Shown here one piece after another: positions 8,916-18,797 of a stretch of DNA of 64,000 nucleotides. The notes beneath the pieces are model-generated. The model searched no databases and had not been told where the DNA came from. It was given only the letters and a program-made list of their open reading frames with translations. The stretch lies in NCBI GenBank assembly GCA_032717465.1, contig JAVRFU010003718.1:2840445-2904444 (forward strand), read 5' to 3'. Position numbers and translations under genes: made by a program. The first letter of the stretch is position 1. Each line of letters starts with the position of its first letter. Source of the DNA: Coenobita brevimanus (Eukaryota; Arthropoda; Malacostraca; Decapoda; Coenobitidae).

Positions 8916-9282
8916 AAGTGGGCAGTGGACTTTGTGAAAGCTACTCAGATCCACCCAAATATATTTATACAGTATTAGCCTCACAGTAGGACGGCCTAAC
9001 CCAGCCATAGATAACACAGGCTAAACTAACCTAACCTAACCAAGTTATGCTAACCTAACTAATGGTAACTTAACTAACCCATAGTAATGCAAATATAAAT
9101 ATATTTGTGTTGATATGAGAAGGTGTTGTATTAATAAGAGTCCACCATTACGCCCGGAAAATAAACGCTCTTCGGGAAGTCAAACCCTGGTGAGCTAAAA
9201 TTCCACTTATCGCCACTTATTTTACATTTATATTGTGGTCAATTTACTATTGCTTGAGCTCAGTATTTTTATGTGCATATTT

Positions 9283-9330
<48 letters not shown>

Positions 9331-9460
9331 GTGATTCAGGAATACACAGCACTAATTTTGTCTAAGTTCGTCAACAACTTTGAACTGTCGGTATAGTGAG
9401 ACAGCCTCTTCCCCTATTTGTGTGTAGTTTTGAAGGTCAGCTGTATATAGGGCAAAGTGT
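8913..9460. other. Non-coding block N2 (S1)
   Basis: AT-rich with no gene. It contains CTAACCTAACCTAACC near 9016, further TAACTTAACTAACC words, and the (TA)n tract. If the poly(T) belongs to a minus-strand retroelement, part of this block is its body. No coding motif supports a name. Confidence 0.4.
9286..9326. repeat. (TA)n microsatellite (S1)
   Basis: About 20 TA units inside block N2. The tract is 21 bases in L1 (32246-32266) and about 37 in S2 (42440-42476). Confidence 0.9.
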
Positions 9461-9735
9461 TAGTTTCAGAGACTTTTAGTGGATAACATAAATAGTTGAG
9501 AGAATGAAGGATGACAACTTCGTGCAGAGGGTGAGAGGTGTGAATGTTGAGTGTAGACGTGCAAGAGAAAGACCAGAAAAATATTTGGGGCAAAGTCAGT
9601 GAGTGTGACCTTATGATTAAAGGACTGAATAGAGGTTGATCTGCATGGAGAGCTGGCCAGTGGTGAGCAAGACCAATACACGCAAGGTTGTTGGAGCCCT
9701 TATAAACAAAGAAAGGCAGCAGTTGAATGAGTGTC
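9461..9735 (+). mobile_element. RTE-like LINE C-terminal tail and 3' region (S1)
   Basis: It contains VRGVNVE-like coding, ARERPEKYLG, and a DNA-level match to the other tail copies (GTGTGACCTTATGATTAAAG). A 12-base insertion in S1 near 9518 (CTTCGTGC...) is missing from L1 and S2. Confidence 0.45.
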
Positions 9736-10075
9736 TAAAAGGACAGAAGTGATAGAGATATAGACTTGAAGAAAAAAAGCAAGCCCTGGAAGAAGATGCT
9801 TCAGAGAAGTGTGTCTTTGGAAGTGATAGAAAGATGGAAATAGGAATATAGGAGATTTGAAAAGAGAGTAAAGCAAATGGTAGATGAAGGCAGACAGTGA
9901 GAGTATGATGAGTATGGAAGAAGGATAATTGATCAGTACAAGAATGATAAAAGGGAGTACTATGAGACAGGTAAACAAGGACGAGGATACAGGGTTATGA
10001 GAGGGGTAGAGCGAAGGAAGTAGCTGAGGCATTCAGTAGGAGGTGGGTGGATGTGGGATATGTGCAAGAAGTCAG
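9736..10075 (+). mobile_element. LINE endonuclease-RT linker fragment (S1 end)
   Basis: The frame reads SLEVIERWK*EYRRFEKRV, KQMVDE, EYDEYGRRIIDQYKND and KREYYE, a charged, probably helical stretch. It resembles the EVERWKKELYVERKREVKRL linker of the GATA-tailed LINE at about 17850-17990. In-frame stops occur at WK* and RQ*. It leads straight into the next unit's endonuclease piece but belongs to a different LINE segment. Confidence 0.5.
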
Positions 10076-10792
10076 TTTTTCATATTTTATCAGTGTATGT
10101 TTCATAGGCTGGTCTGGATGAGGTAGAGAAGGATAGAATCTGGGATAACTTAATACATGTAGTAAGTGGTATGGGGGATGATGAAATTGTGGTTTTGGGA
10201 GGGGACTCAAATGGTCATGTAGGTGACGCAGCTCATGGATATGAAGGAGTACATGGTGGATGTGCATATGGTACAAGAAATGAGGAAGGGAAACGGATAC
10301 TTGAGTTTGGGGAGACAATAAACATGATTATGTGCAACTCAGATTTAAGGAAAAGAGAATGTAGGTTGGTTACATACCAGTCTGGGGAGAATAGCAGCCA
10401 GATAAGAGTATTTCATGGTATGAAGGCTGATAGGAGGTTAGTCAGTGATGTTAAAGTTATAGGGAGCGAGGAGTGTGTGTGGCAACAAAACCTATTTATA
10501 TATATCATGGTGCTGATGGAGAGGGTAATAAAAAAGAGGACCTATGCACCTAGGAGGAAAATACTGAAGTAGAAAAACCAAAGAGTATGGGATGCCCTGT
10601 ACAGTGAGATGAGGTGAGTGGTGGCTGAACAGGGAGACAATAACATAAGTGTTAATGAACAGTACATAGCCCTCACGAGCAACCTCTTGAGAGTTGCAGA
10701 TTCAGTATGCAGTTGGACAAGAGGCCCACCAAGAAATAAACTTGGTGGTGGGATAAGGTTGCAGAGGCTGCAGTTAAGGAGAAAAGAAGGGT
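10076..10792 (+). mobile_element. RTE-like LINE endonuclease fragment (L1)
   Basis: This copy shows more of the N-terminal side than S1: SVYVS*AGLDEVEKDRIWD matches the YxPQxG-type strand of the endonuclease, with a TAG at the PQ position. It has Ser in place of Leu in GGDSNGHVG, TAG at 10570-10572, and the shared TGA at 10615-10617. Confidence 0.8.
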
Positions 10793-12161
10793 TCTCTGTA
10801 CGACAGATCTGCCAGACTGGTGACCATTTTGGGTGCAGTTCTCTGTATTCTGTCAACCTTGTTTATATCTTTCTTTTTGTGTGGGCACCACACTACTGCT
10901 TTTATTCTAACCTGGGGTGAATCATGGCCACTATTAATTTTTTCATCATCTCCTCATCCATATAATGAAAGGCTACTCTTATATTAGGCAGGAGTTTATA
11001 CGTCTCTCTAACTGTCTTGTTAATGTGTTTTTCAGGTGACAAACTGTCCTGGACCAGCACACCCAAATCTTTCTCTTCTCTCGTTTCTGTGATTGGTTCA
11101 TTACCCATCAAATAATTCAATGATGGCCTCTTGGTACTTTTACCCTTTTCCAATATTTTACATTTCTTTGCATTAAATTTCATTTCCCACATCCGGCTCC
11201 AGTCGTGTATCCTATCCAGATCATCCTGCAGCATTTTACAATCCTCCTCAACCTCTACCTTCCTGGAGATCTTTGCGTCATCAGCAAACAGACTTGCATA
11301 ACTGTTCACTCCATCTACCATATCATTTACATAAATCAGGAACATTACTGGCGTCAACACCGAGCCCTGGGACTCCACTTGTTACTTCCCTCCATCCAGA
11401 CATCGTATCCTTTATTACTGTCCTCATTTGTTTGTCTCTCACAAAGTCTTTCATCCATTCCAGGAGGTTCTCCTTCAACCCTCCTATATGCTTTAGTTTC
11501 CACATTAGTCTCTTATGGGGTACCTTGTCGAAGGCCTTCTGCAAATCTAAATACTGTACACACAATCCACCCAACCATCTCTCTCCTGAAGCACGTCAAT
11601 CACTCTTGAGTAAAAGCTCAACAAGTTGGAAATACATGACCTTCCACTTCTAAATCCAAACTGACTGTCAGCCAAAATATTCATCTCTTCCAGATATTTT
11701 ATCCATCTGTCTTTCAGAATTCTTTCGCGCAATTTTGCGACCATGCTGATTAGGGACACTGGTCTACAATTTAGGGGTTCTTCCCTGTTTCCTCCGTTAT
11801 AAATTGGTACCACATGTCCCCTCTTCCATTCATGAGGCACTTTCGCCACCTCCAGAGAACACACAATTCAACTGTGAAACTTATCCCCCAGTTGCTCTCT
11901 GAATTCCTTCAGTACCCAATTAGAGATTCCATCAGGTGTCTGGGCTGTCCTTACATCTTGAGTTTCCAATAATTTATACACTTCCTATACTTCCACTCTT
12001 ATGTCTTTTATCACTACATTTGTAGCACTCCCTCCCCTTCCACAAACTCCTTTTCACTAGTGAAAACTGATTGGAAACATTTGTTCATTATTTGTGCTTG
12101 CATTGCCGCATCTTTATAGATCTCTCCTTCTACTTTCAGTTTGGTAATTCCTACCACCAGC
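10793..12161 (-). mobile_element. CR1-like LINE RT fragment, copy C (L1)
   Basis: Same extent as the S1 copy. It reads CNSAKKCKIL and YKLLPNIRVAFHYMDEE where S1 has lost or changed residues, so this copy is slightly less decayed. The PQGS two-base deletion is present. Its end toward the endonuclease lies at about 10793. Confidence 0.8.
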
Positions 12162-12750
12162 AGTACATTGCTGTCGATAGCAAATCAACGTGGAGCGGTC
12201 GACTTCAGCAAACTTGGGAGTAAACATCACTTTCCTCTTCACGTTGCGTTTGCTTCTCGACGAGAAGTCAGCCGTGTACTGCATGAGTTTGTCTCGGGAT
12301 CTCTTAATATGAACAAAGTAGATCGGGCCAGTCTGAACTCGCAGAGGATGCGGGAAGAAGACCACCTGGAATCTACTTTCTCCAATATCTTCTGCTTTTT
12401 CTCCAGAGTCAACACCATTCTCTTCCTCTTCTCAGGCGGCGGGGCCATCATCACACACACGAAGGAGAGGTACGAGAGCAGCAGGAATGCCTGCAGCAGG
12501 TAAGGCATCACCACAAAAGCGAGCACGTGGGCAGGATGACGACGAGTGTGCACTTGCGACAAGAAACAGGCGGAAAGTGGGGAGGATGCAGGGGCGCTGT
12601 AGCGGACGTCGGAGGAATGACGCGCCACAACAAAGCTGTCCCCCCCCCTCCCCCCCTCCCCATCCGGGACCATTTTTAGAATATTGGATCCCGGGACGAT
12701 CATGTCCGGTTAGTGGGGATGTTCGGATATTGGGCGTTCGGATATTAGAG
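12162..12750 (-). pseudogene. Tigger-type transposase N-terminal fragment and 5' flank (L1)
   Basis: The HTH region (KRKRMVLTLEKKQKILEKVD) is followed by a one-base change that puts FDIKRSRDK in another frame. Upstream (12640-12750) lies a C run and a segment rich in CGGATATT/GTCCGG words, which looks like element 5' terminal sequence. No exact terminal repeat was found. Confidence 0.65.
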
Positions 12751-12925
12751 GGATTATTTATTAACATTAGGGATAGGGTTGTCAGAGGTAGACAGAGAAA
12801 GACCTTGGACGAGGTTATTGAGTGTGACCTTGGGGTTAAGGATCTGAATAGGGAAGTTGCCTGAGATGAGCAGCATGGAAAGCTGCCATTAGGTGACCAA
12901 GGCTGACACATGCAAGCATAGTGGA
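12751..12925 (+). mobile_element. RTE-like LINE C-terminus and 3' end (L1)
   Basis: The frame extends further left than in S1: NIRDRVVRGRQRKTLDEVIE then CDLGVKDLNREVA and a stop. The extra NIRDRVVRG confirms that S1 has lost the start of this fragment. Confidence 0.6.
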
Positions 12926-13611
12926 GCCTTTAAAAACTAAACGAAAATGAAACTTTGCCTTTTTGTAATGACAGTTTACCAAAAGTGATTCATTCAAAAT
13001 ATGCATGATACTGGGTAGGGATTTTTTACGTGTTGATCAGGTTAGAATTTTTTGCACGGTTGGTATTGTAGGCTTTCAAGGTTAGGTTTAGTGGCAGTCG
13101 TTGGTGGTTAAAATTATGGTGGGTATTTGGGGACAAAACCTCTCTGTTAGGTTAGGATGCACTGGTGCGTCCAGTCGGCGATATTGTGTGTAAACGCACT
13201 GCCTTGGGGCATTTTTAATAACCTGTCTTAATATACAGTAGTTATCTTTATAGTATTGGGCTTCCAGAACCTACCTCCCTATTTTACCTGTAAATATATG
13301 TAATGTTTTAGGACGAACTTGATTCAGCACGATGTTCTGCATGACCTACCTAGTGTTGTATGTGGTCTGTACTATTTTGTTACTGTTTTGCTGAAGCCAT
13401 GTCTGATAAGGGAAAGAGTTGGATGATGATGGTGGTTTTAATGTAGTATATTATGCTTTTTGTAATTTTGTTATTGCCTGTGGACTGGGCTGGCTGTAAG
13501 GGGTGATGGGGAGGCCAGGCTTAATAAAACAAACTTTATTGAAGGTTATTTAAAGTTTGACATCATTATCATCGTCATCATCCAGATCTTTTTTCCCACC
13601 TAAAAATAATA
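12926..13611. other. Conserved non-coding block N1 (L1)
   Basis: Same block as at 2741-3384. It ends in a short AATAAT remnant of the microsatellite, where the pogo element begins. Confidence 0.5.
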
Positions 13612-15593
13612 CAGTACACCCTCATTATCGACGGGGGATAGGTACCTAAGATACCCGTCGATGCCTAAAACCGTCGATACCGATTTTCGTCTGGTCAGGT
13701 ACCCTTTATTTATATATTTTAATATCCCTTCAATCACTCGTATGTAATATGGAGCTTAGTTTTAGTGTTTCTTAGAAATAAATTAGTTAGGCAATTGAAA
13801 AACTGAATATCATAATAAAACTACTTATATTAAGTAAAGAATTATGGAAAAAATAGCATAATCTCTGATGTTGATGCATAGTGGTCGTACACTGGACCTC
13901 AACTTGTAATGGCTGCTGTATCATCACTTCTCTCTCCACTTACACCTCACTTCATCTAAAAATAAAAGGCGAAACCAGCAGTTGTAGCCATCCATATGTT
14001 TACATAACCGAGTGTGTAAAAAAAAAAAAAAAAAAAAAAACGAAAGCAGCAGTGGTGGTCATTCATACGTTCTAATAACTGAGAGTGTGAGGCAAGTGTT
14101 ACGTTAGATCAGCTGTTCGCACCGATCTTCACAACACACGCCAGTGCTGCTAGCTCATACCAGAGAGACCATGCTCTCCTATTTACTTTCATTCTCAAGA
14201 GCTTCCTTTCATTCTTGATATTCCATTTCTCCCAGACCTAAATTTTCACAACTGAATGGCAGTTTATGCTATTAAAGATGAATCTTAGCCTAGCTTTCGC
14301 TAGGATCTTCTTTTAGGAAAATTCAACTCTCCTTATGCTCGTATATTTCATATTTAATCTCTGCCTAACTTTTGCAAGAAATATCCTTTATTGACAAAAA
14401 ATCCAACTCGTCTTTAACATTATAACAAATGATACAGGAGCATGGGTTTTATCATATGTCCTTCTGGATTACCACACAACAGCACAGACACACGATCTTT
14501 TGCTGCTTTAAAGCCTGGCGCACTTTTCTCCTCCTTCGAAATGTACTTTCTTTTAGGCATTTTCTTCCACCACAGGCGTGTTTCGTCCGCATTAAACACT
14601 TGTTCATGCCTGTACCCTTTCTCCAGGCGTGTTTCGTCCGCATTAAACACTTGTTCATGCCTGTACCCTTTCTCCCTTATAAGTTCAGCAATGTCACGTG
14701 GGTACGATTCTCCTGCTATCTGATCTGCTGAAGGTGCTACACCAGTCATCCTAATGTTATGTAGGCCATACCTTTTCTTAAAATTCTCGAACCAGCCCTT
14801 GCTGGCTGCAAATTTCTTTTGCCTAGAAGCACCAACATTACTAGGCCTATCACCATTGTCATTACTTTCATCACCATCATCACTATTTTCACCTGCCTCA
14901 CTTTCATCACCATTATCTTCACCAACACCACTGCTTTCACCAGCAAACCGAGCGTAGAGTTGTTTTGCTTTGTTTCAGATGAACTGGGAGTCTAGCGGCA
15001 CGTGTCGACGGTTTAAGTCCTCAGTCCAAATATTCAGTGCCTTTTCCACCTTCACCAAGGCATCATCTCTCACATGCATCGTTACTTTAGCCGATCCTGG
15101 TGTGTACGAAGCCAGAGCATCTTTAATGTCTTTTTCTCTCCATTTTATGCCACGAACACTGGACTCATTCATGCCATACTCGCAACCAACCGCTGCATAG
15201 CTCATTCCACTTCTAAGTTTTTGTAATATTTCGTTCTTTACTTCCAAAGTAAGTACTTTCCTTGCTCTCTTAGCTGCCTTATTTCCAGTTGGAGTGTTAC
15301 AAGGGCGCTTCGGAGCCTTGATGATCGCGAAAGCACGATAGATGTGGCCGAACACGATATGAGAACAACAGACAAACGTGTACTGATGCTGTTGTTTGTT
15401 GGGTCGGCGGGAACATGCCGCGAGCAGCCAGAGACACCTGGCAGGATGGCGCGCAAACTTGCTAGGAGGTGCCAATACAATTCTTTATTTTTTTATTTTT
15501 TTAATAATAATAATTTAACTCCCAGGAGACAAAAAAAAACCGTCGATAATCAAATCCGTCAATAAAAAAAACGTCGATAATGAGGGTGTACTG
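13612..15593 (-). mobile_element. Pogo/Tigger-like DNA transposon, complete ends, inserted in (AAT)n (L1)
   Basis: The element starts CAGTACACCCTCATTATCGA and ends with its near-perfect inverse, TCGATAATGAGGGTGTACTG. It is flanked by TA on both sides (13610-13611 and 15594-15595), the target duplication of Tc1/mariner-pogo elements. Subterminal CGTCGATA words repeat near both ends. At 1982 bp it is internally deleted: it encodes only the N-terminal half of a transposase. S1 and S2 give the empty site. A poly(A) tract of about 22 lies at 14019-14040. Confidence 0.9.
14420..15330 (-). pseudogene. Pogo/Tigger transposase pseudogene (HTH plus first catalytic Asp)
   Basis: On the minus strand: KAAKRARKVLTLEVKNEILQ then the SYAAVGCEYGMNESSVRGIK HTH (about 15290-15150); the second DNA-binding domain (NIWTEDLNRRHVPLDSQFI); a TGA at about 14975; an acidic stretch; KKFAASKGWFENFKKRYGLH; then the DDE start EQVFNADETRL. 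The segment EKGYRHEQVFNADETRL occurs twice in tandem (bases about 14574-14675). It continues WWKKMPKRKYISKEEKSAPG, FKAAKD and MLLYHLL, then ends. The second and third catalytic Asp are missing, so it cannot catalyse transposition. Confidence 0.8.
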
Positions 15594-15620
15594 TAATAAT
15601 AATAATAATAATAATAATAT
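15594..15620. repeat. (AAT)n microsatellite, right part (L1)
   Basis: Most of the AAT tract lies on the right of the pogo element, so the insertion hit the left edge of the array. Confidence 0.9.
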
Positions 15621-16487
15621 GGGCGGCACCCCCCTTCATGGGCAACCCTTTTAATCCTTTCAGACCTGAGTACAGTATTGTACTGTACAGGGAAAATATC
15701 TAAGACATATGACCTAATAAAGTGAACCAAGATTATGGCTTTACTAAATCAACAAGGATATGATTTAACTAAACCAACAAGAATATGGCTGCTCACCTTA
15801 ACTGAAGAGGACAACAAGCTTGATGGACTTAAGAAGGGGATCCAAGGCAGGGTGAGGCACCTAGTGTGCACCTCCTGCAGCACCCGACCCACCACCTTCC
15901 TCGCCACACTCGTCACCACGACTTTCGACATTTTCACTAGCTAATGCACCCACTTTGTTCATAAACCCTTCAAAGTCTTTCTGACACCTCAGACATTGCA
16001 TCATCATCTTGATCTTCCCCAGGATATGGCTGTGTTGAAGTTGAAGGGAGTGATTCCTCACTTTCTTGAGGCCGCAGGAAATGTGTGATGAAGGTTTGCT
16101 TCCGTCTGTTAACCTGGTTGTGCCTGTCTGTGTAGTAGCAGAAGGTTCTGTCCAGTGAAGTCATCACTTCCACCAATCGCAACTGACAGTGTTCGATGTC
16201 CTTGAATTCTTCCTTGAACTTATCTAGGGCACACACTACCCAGCCGATGTCCATCATCGACAAGTCTCCATTCTCCATCACTGGTGGTGCTGGCTGTTCT
16301 GCTGCGGTCTCCTGCTCTCAGCCCTCTTGCTCTCAGCTCCGGATTTGAGCCACTCTTCCCTGCTGTCTCGCGTATTACGAGTTCAATTCACATGCTATTA
16401 AAAATACATTGCAATTTGATAAAAAATAGGTCCTCGCGTACAATGAGATTCACTTACTGTGAGCTCGGGTACTATGCATACCTACTG
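15621..16487 (-). mobile_element. Tigger-like remnant with terminal repeat and C-terminal coding (L1)
   Basis: The minus frame 16281-15970 reads MMENGDLSMMDIGWVVCALD, then DIEHCQLRLVEVMTSLDRTF, NRRKQTFITHFLRP and an acidic tail. It shifts frame near 15970 into FMNKVGALASENVESRGDE. The KQTFITHF motif resembles the RQTxIxxFF end of Tigger transposases. The outer end reads inward CAGTAGGTATGCATAGTACC from 16487, next to TA, a typical Tigger terminus. This looks like a non-autonomous element with its terminus fused to its C-terminal coding; the opposite terminus was not found. Confidence 0.5.
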
Positions 16488-16493
16488 TAGTCA

Positions 16494-16564
16494 GTTACGA
16501 TTACGATTACACAAAAGTCTGTAATCGATTACAATCGATTACGATTACAGATTACGATTACCCC
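16494..16564. repeat. ATTACG-word cluster with palindromes (L1)
   Basis: About 70 bases built from GATTACGATTAC words, including the perfect palindrome GTAATCGATTAC and a second ATCGATTACGATTAC block in inverted arrangement. Such sequences occur at termini of some hAT-like elements, but no partner end was found. Confidence 0.55.
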
Positions 16565-16586
16565 ACGTCTGCTAAATATGTCAGAT

Positions 16587-18797
16587 TGACCCCCTGGGGG
16601 TAGGGTTTTTTTTTTCATGAATACTCCCCCAGTAAACCTGCTTGTCGTAAAAGGCGACTAAAAGAGTTGGCGGAGGGTTAGTGCCCCTCCCCGGAAAACA
16701 ACTAACTAAAAAGACAAACAATAAGCCTTGGACAAGGACTGACCAAAAGATGACGACCAAGGACTGGACAAAGGACATGGTTATCGGAACTTGGAATGTA
16801 AGGGGAGCGAATGATGAGGTGAAAGAGAGAGAGAGATTGTTCAGGTGCTTGAGGGTGCGAAAGTTGATGTATGCCGAATAACTGAAACGAAATGGAGAGG
16901 TGAGAGTGTGAGAGAATGGGAGTATGGATGGGGTATATGTGCAGGAGTAGGTGAGAATGAGAGGGCAAAAGAAGGAGTATGTATAGTTGTGAGTAAAAAA
17001 TGGAAGAGGGGCATAAGAGAGTATGGATCAGTTGGGTCAAGGATTGTGTGGGTAAGATTGAAAGTTGGAATACAAATGTGGGTGATAGTGTGAGTGTATG
17101 CGCCAATGCAAGATCATTCAAGCAGAGTGAGAGAAGAGTTCTGAACAAATGTGGAAGCGTGCATGGAAAAGTTTAGAAGGAATGAGAGAGTGTTTTTGAT
17201 CAGAGATATGAATGGTAAAGTAGGGAATGTGAAGATGGATGGAATAGTTGGTGAGTGGGGTGTGCCTGCTGAGATAGATGAGAATGGCAATGCTGGGAGG
17301 GGGTTGGTGATAGCCAATACCCTCTTCAGGCACAAGATGATTCACAGGTATACATGGCGAGTGATGAGAAGGGTGGGTGGTGAACTGAATGAAAGGAAGG
17401 CAATGATTGATTATGTGTGTGTGGATGAAAGGATGCAAAAATGTGTAATGGATGCAAGAGCTTATAGAGGTTGGGGGAGTGGACTTTCTGACCATTACTT
17501 GGTGGTGGCCAGAATCAAGGACCAATTAGGATGGAGAAATAGAAGAAGGGAGAGACGGGAAGAAAGAGTATTTGGAAGGAGAGTGGAAAGGTTACAAGAG
17601 GGTAAGAAAAAGGCAGAGTATAAGAGAGAAGTGGAGGAATGATTGGTCAAATATGAATTAGAGCAGATGGGGGACGTGGAAAGTGTGTGCAGGATATTTA
17701 CAGAAGAAATATGTGCAGCATGTGATGTGGTGTGTGGGATGAAGAGAAGATGGAGGGGTGTGCAATGAACAACGTGGTGGAATGAAGAGGTAAGACAGGC
17801 TGTGGCACAAAAGCAGAAAGGATACGATGAATGGATGAGAAATAGGGGCTTGGAAGAAGTTGAGAGGTGGAAGAAAGAGTTATATGTAGAAAGAAAGAGA
17901 GAGGTGAAAAGATTAGTAAGCGAGAGTAAGAATAGAGTGGATGAAGAATTTGGAAGGAATTTGAGTGTAAAGTGAAGGGACTGTAAGAAAATGTTCTGGA
18001 AGGTGAAGAGAGTAAGACAGGGTAGCATTCAAGTTAGCAGGGGAGTGAAAGATAAATAATGGTAGATTGCTAGTGGAGAAGGGAGAAAAAGTGAGTAGAT
18101 GGAATGAACATTTTAAGCAATCGTTGAACATAGAAGATGGAAGTAATGTGAGTATAAGCGGCTGGGGAATGGCTGGGAGAAAGAAGGAGGTGAGAAGACA
18201 AGACGAAATCAGTAGGCTAGAAGTTGTGGAAGCAATGAAGAAAGTCAAACTGGGGAAAGCCCCAGGAATTGGTGGAGTGTGTGGTGGTATAGCTGAAGCA
18301 TGGGGGAGAGATAGTAGTAGAATGGATGTGGAAGATGTGCAGATTGGATTGGAAGTCAGGCATAATTATTCCCTTGTACAAAGGGAATGGGGAAAAATAA
18401 GTGTGTGGTAAACATAAGGGCATTTGTCTTGTTAGTGTAATAGGAAAAGTGTATGGTAGGATACTTATTGACAGAGTTAAAGAAATAACAGCGGAATTAG
18501 TTGGAGAAGAACAGGGTGGTTTTAGGAAGGGAAGAGGTTGTGTAGATCAGATATTCATTCTTAGATCTTTAGTGGAAAAGTTTCTGGAGAAGGGAAAGAA
18601 GATGTATGCGGCTTTCATGGATTTGGAGGCCGAGGATGAGATGGAGGGATGGGGTGGAGAGGTATATGAGAGAGGGTGGTGTGAGTTGGGAGCAGGGCAG
18701 TGAAATGGTGGGGGACAGGGCGACGTGGAGGTGATTTTTTTGTGGCCACCCCGTGCAGGATTGAGGCATCTGGCAATAGATAGATAGATAGATAGTT
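16587..18797 (+). mobile_element. GATA-tailed LINE, both ends present, internally deleted (L1)
   Basis: A 5' leader with hairpins at 16594-16632 and 16644-16658 is followed by MVIGTWNVRGANDEVKERER, endonuclease pieces ITETKWRGESVREWEYGWG, DMNGKVGNVK, NTLFRHKMIHRYTW and GLSDHYLVV (SDH catalytic box near 17490), the linker, and RT start CGNHRGICL.., GGFRKGRGCVDQIFILRSLV, MYAAFMDLEA. It then jumps at about 18628 (GGAGGC) to the C-terminal MEGWGGEVYERG.. ELGAGQ, the 3' UTR and GATAGATAGATA (18776-18795). RT motifs B-E are deleted. Many stops occur. A one-base insertion near 18288 breaks a frame that is open in L2. Confidence 0.8.

Larger units (their letters stand above)
1..10137. repeat. Short unit S1 of the higher-order tandem repeat
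   Basis: First copy of the short unit. Its opening bases recur at 10138, 33071 and 43281. S1 and S2 lack the pogo insertion and the block from the deleted LINE to the jockey nest found in L units. Instead they carry an antisense CR1 piece and a BS-like poly(A) end between about 3834 and 4751. The left edge is set by the window, so the true unit phase is unknown. Confidence 0.85.

Noticed and set aside
9011..9060. TAACC runs as possible telomeric sequence (arthropod TTAGG)
   Set aside because: Only three to four units with interruptions, repeated inside each unit; too short for a telomere or an interstitial telomere block.
14746..14946. Val/Met-rich minus-strand frame inside the pogo element
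   Set aside because: It is the wrong frame of the acidic Asp/Asn/Glu stretch of the transposase.
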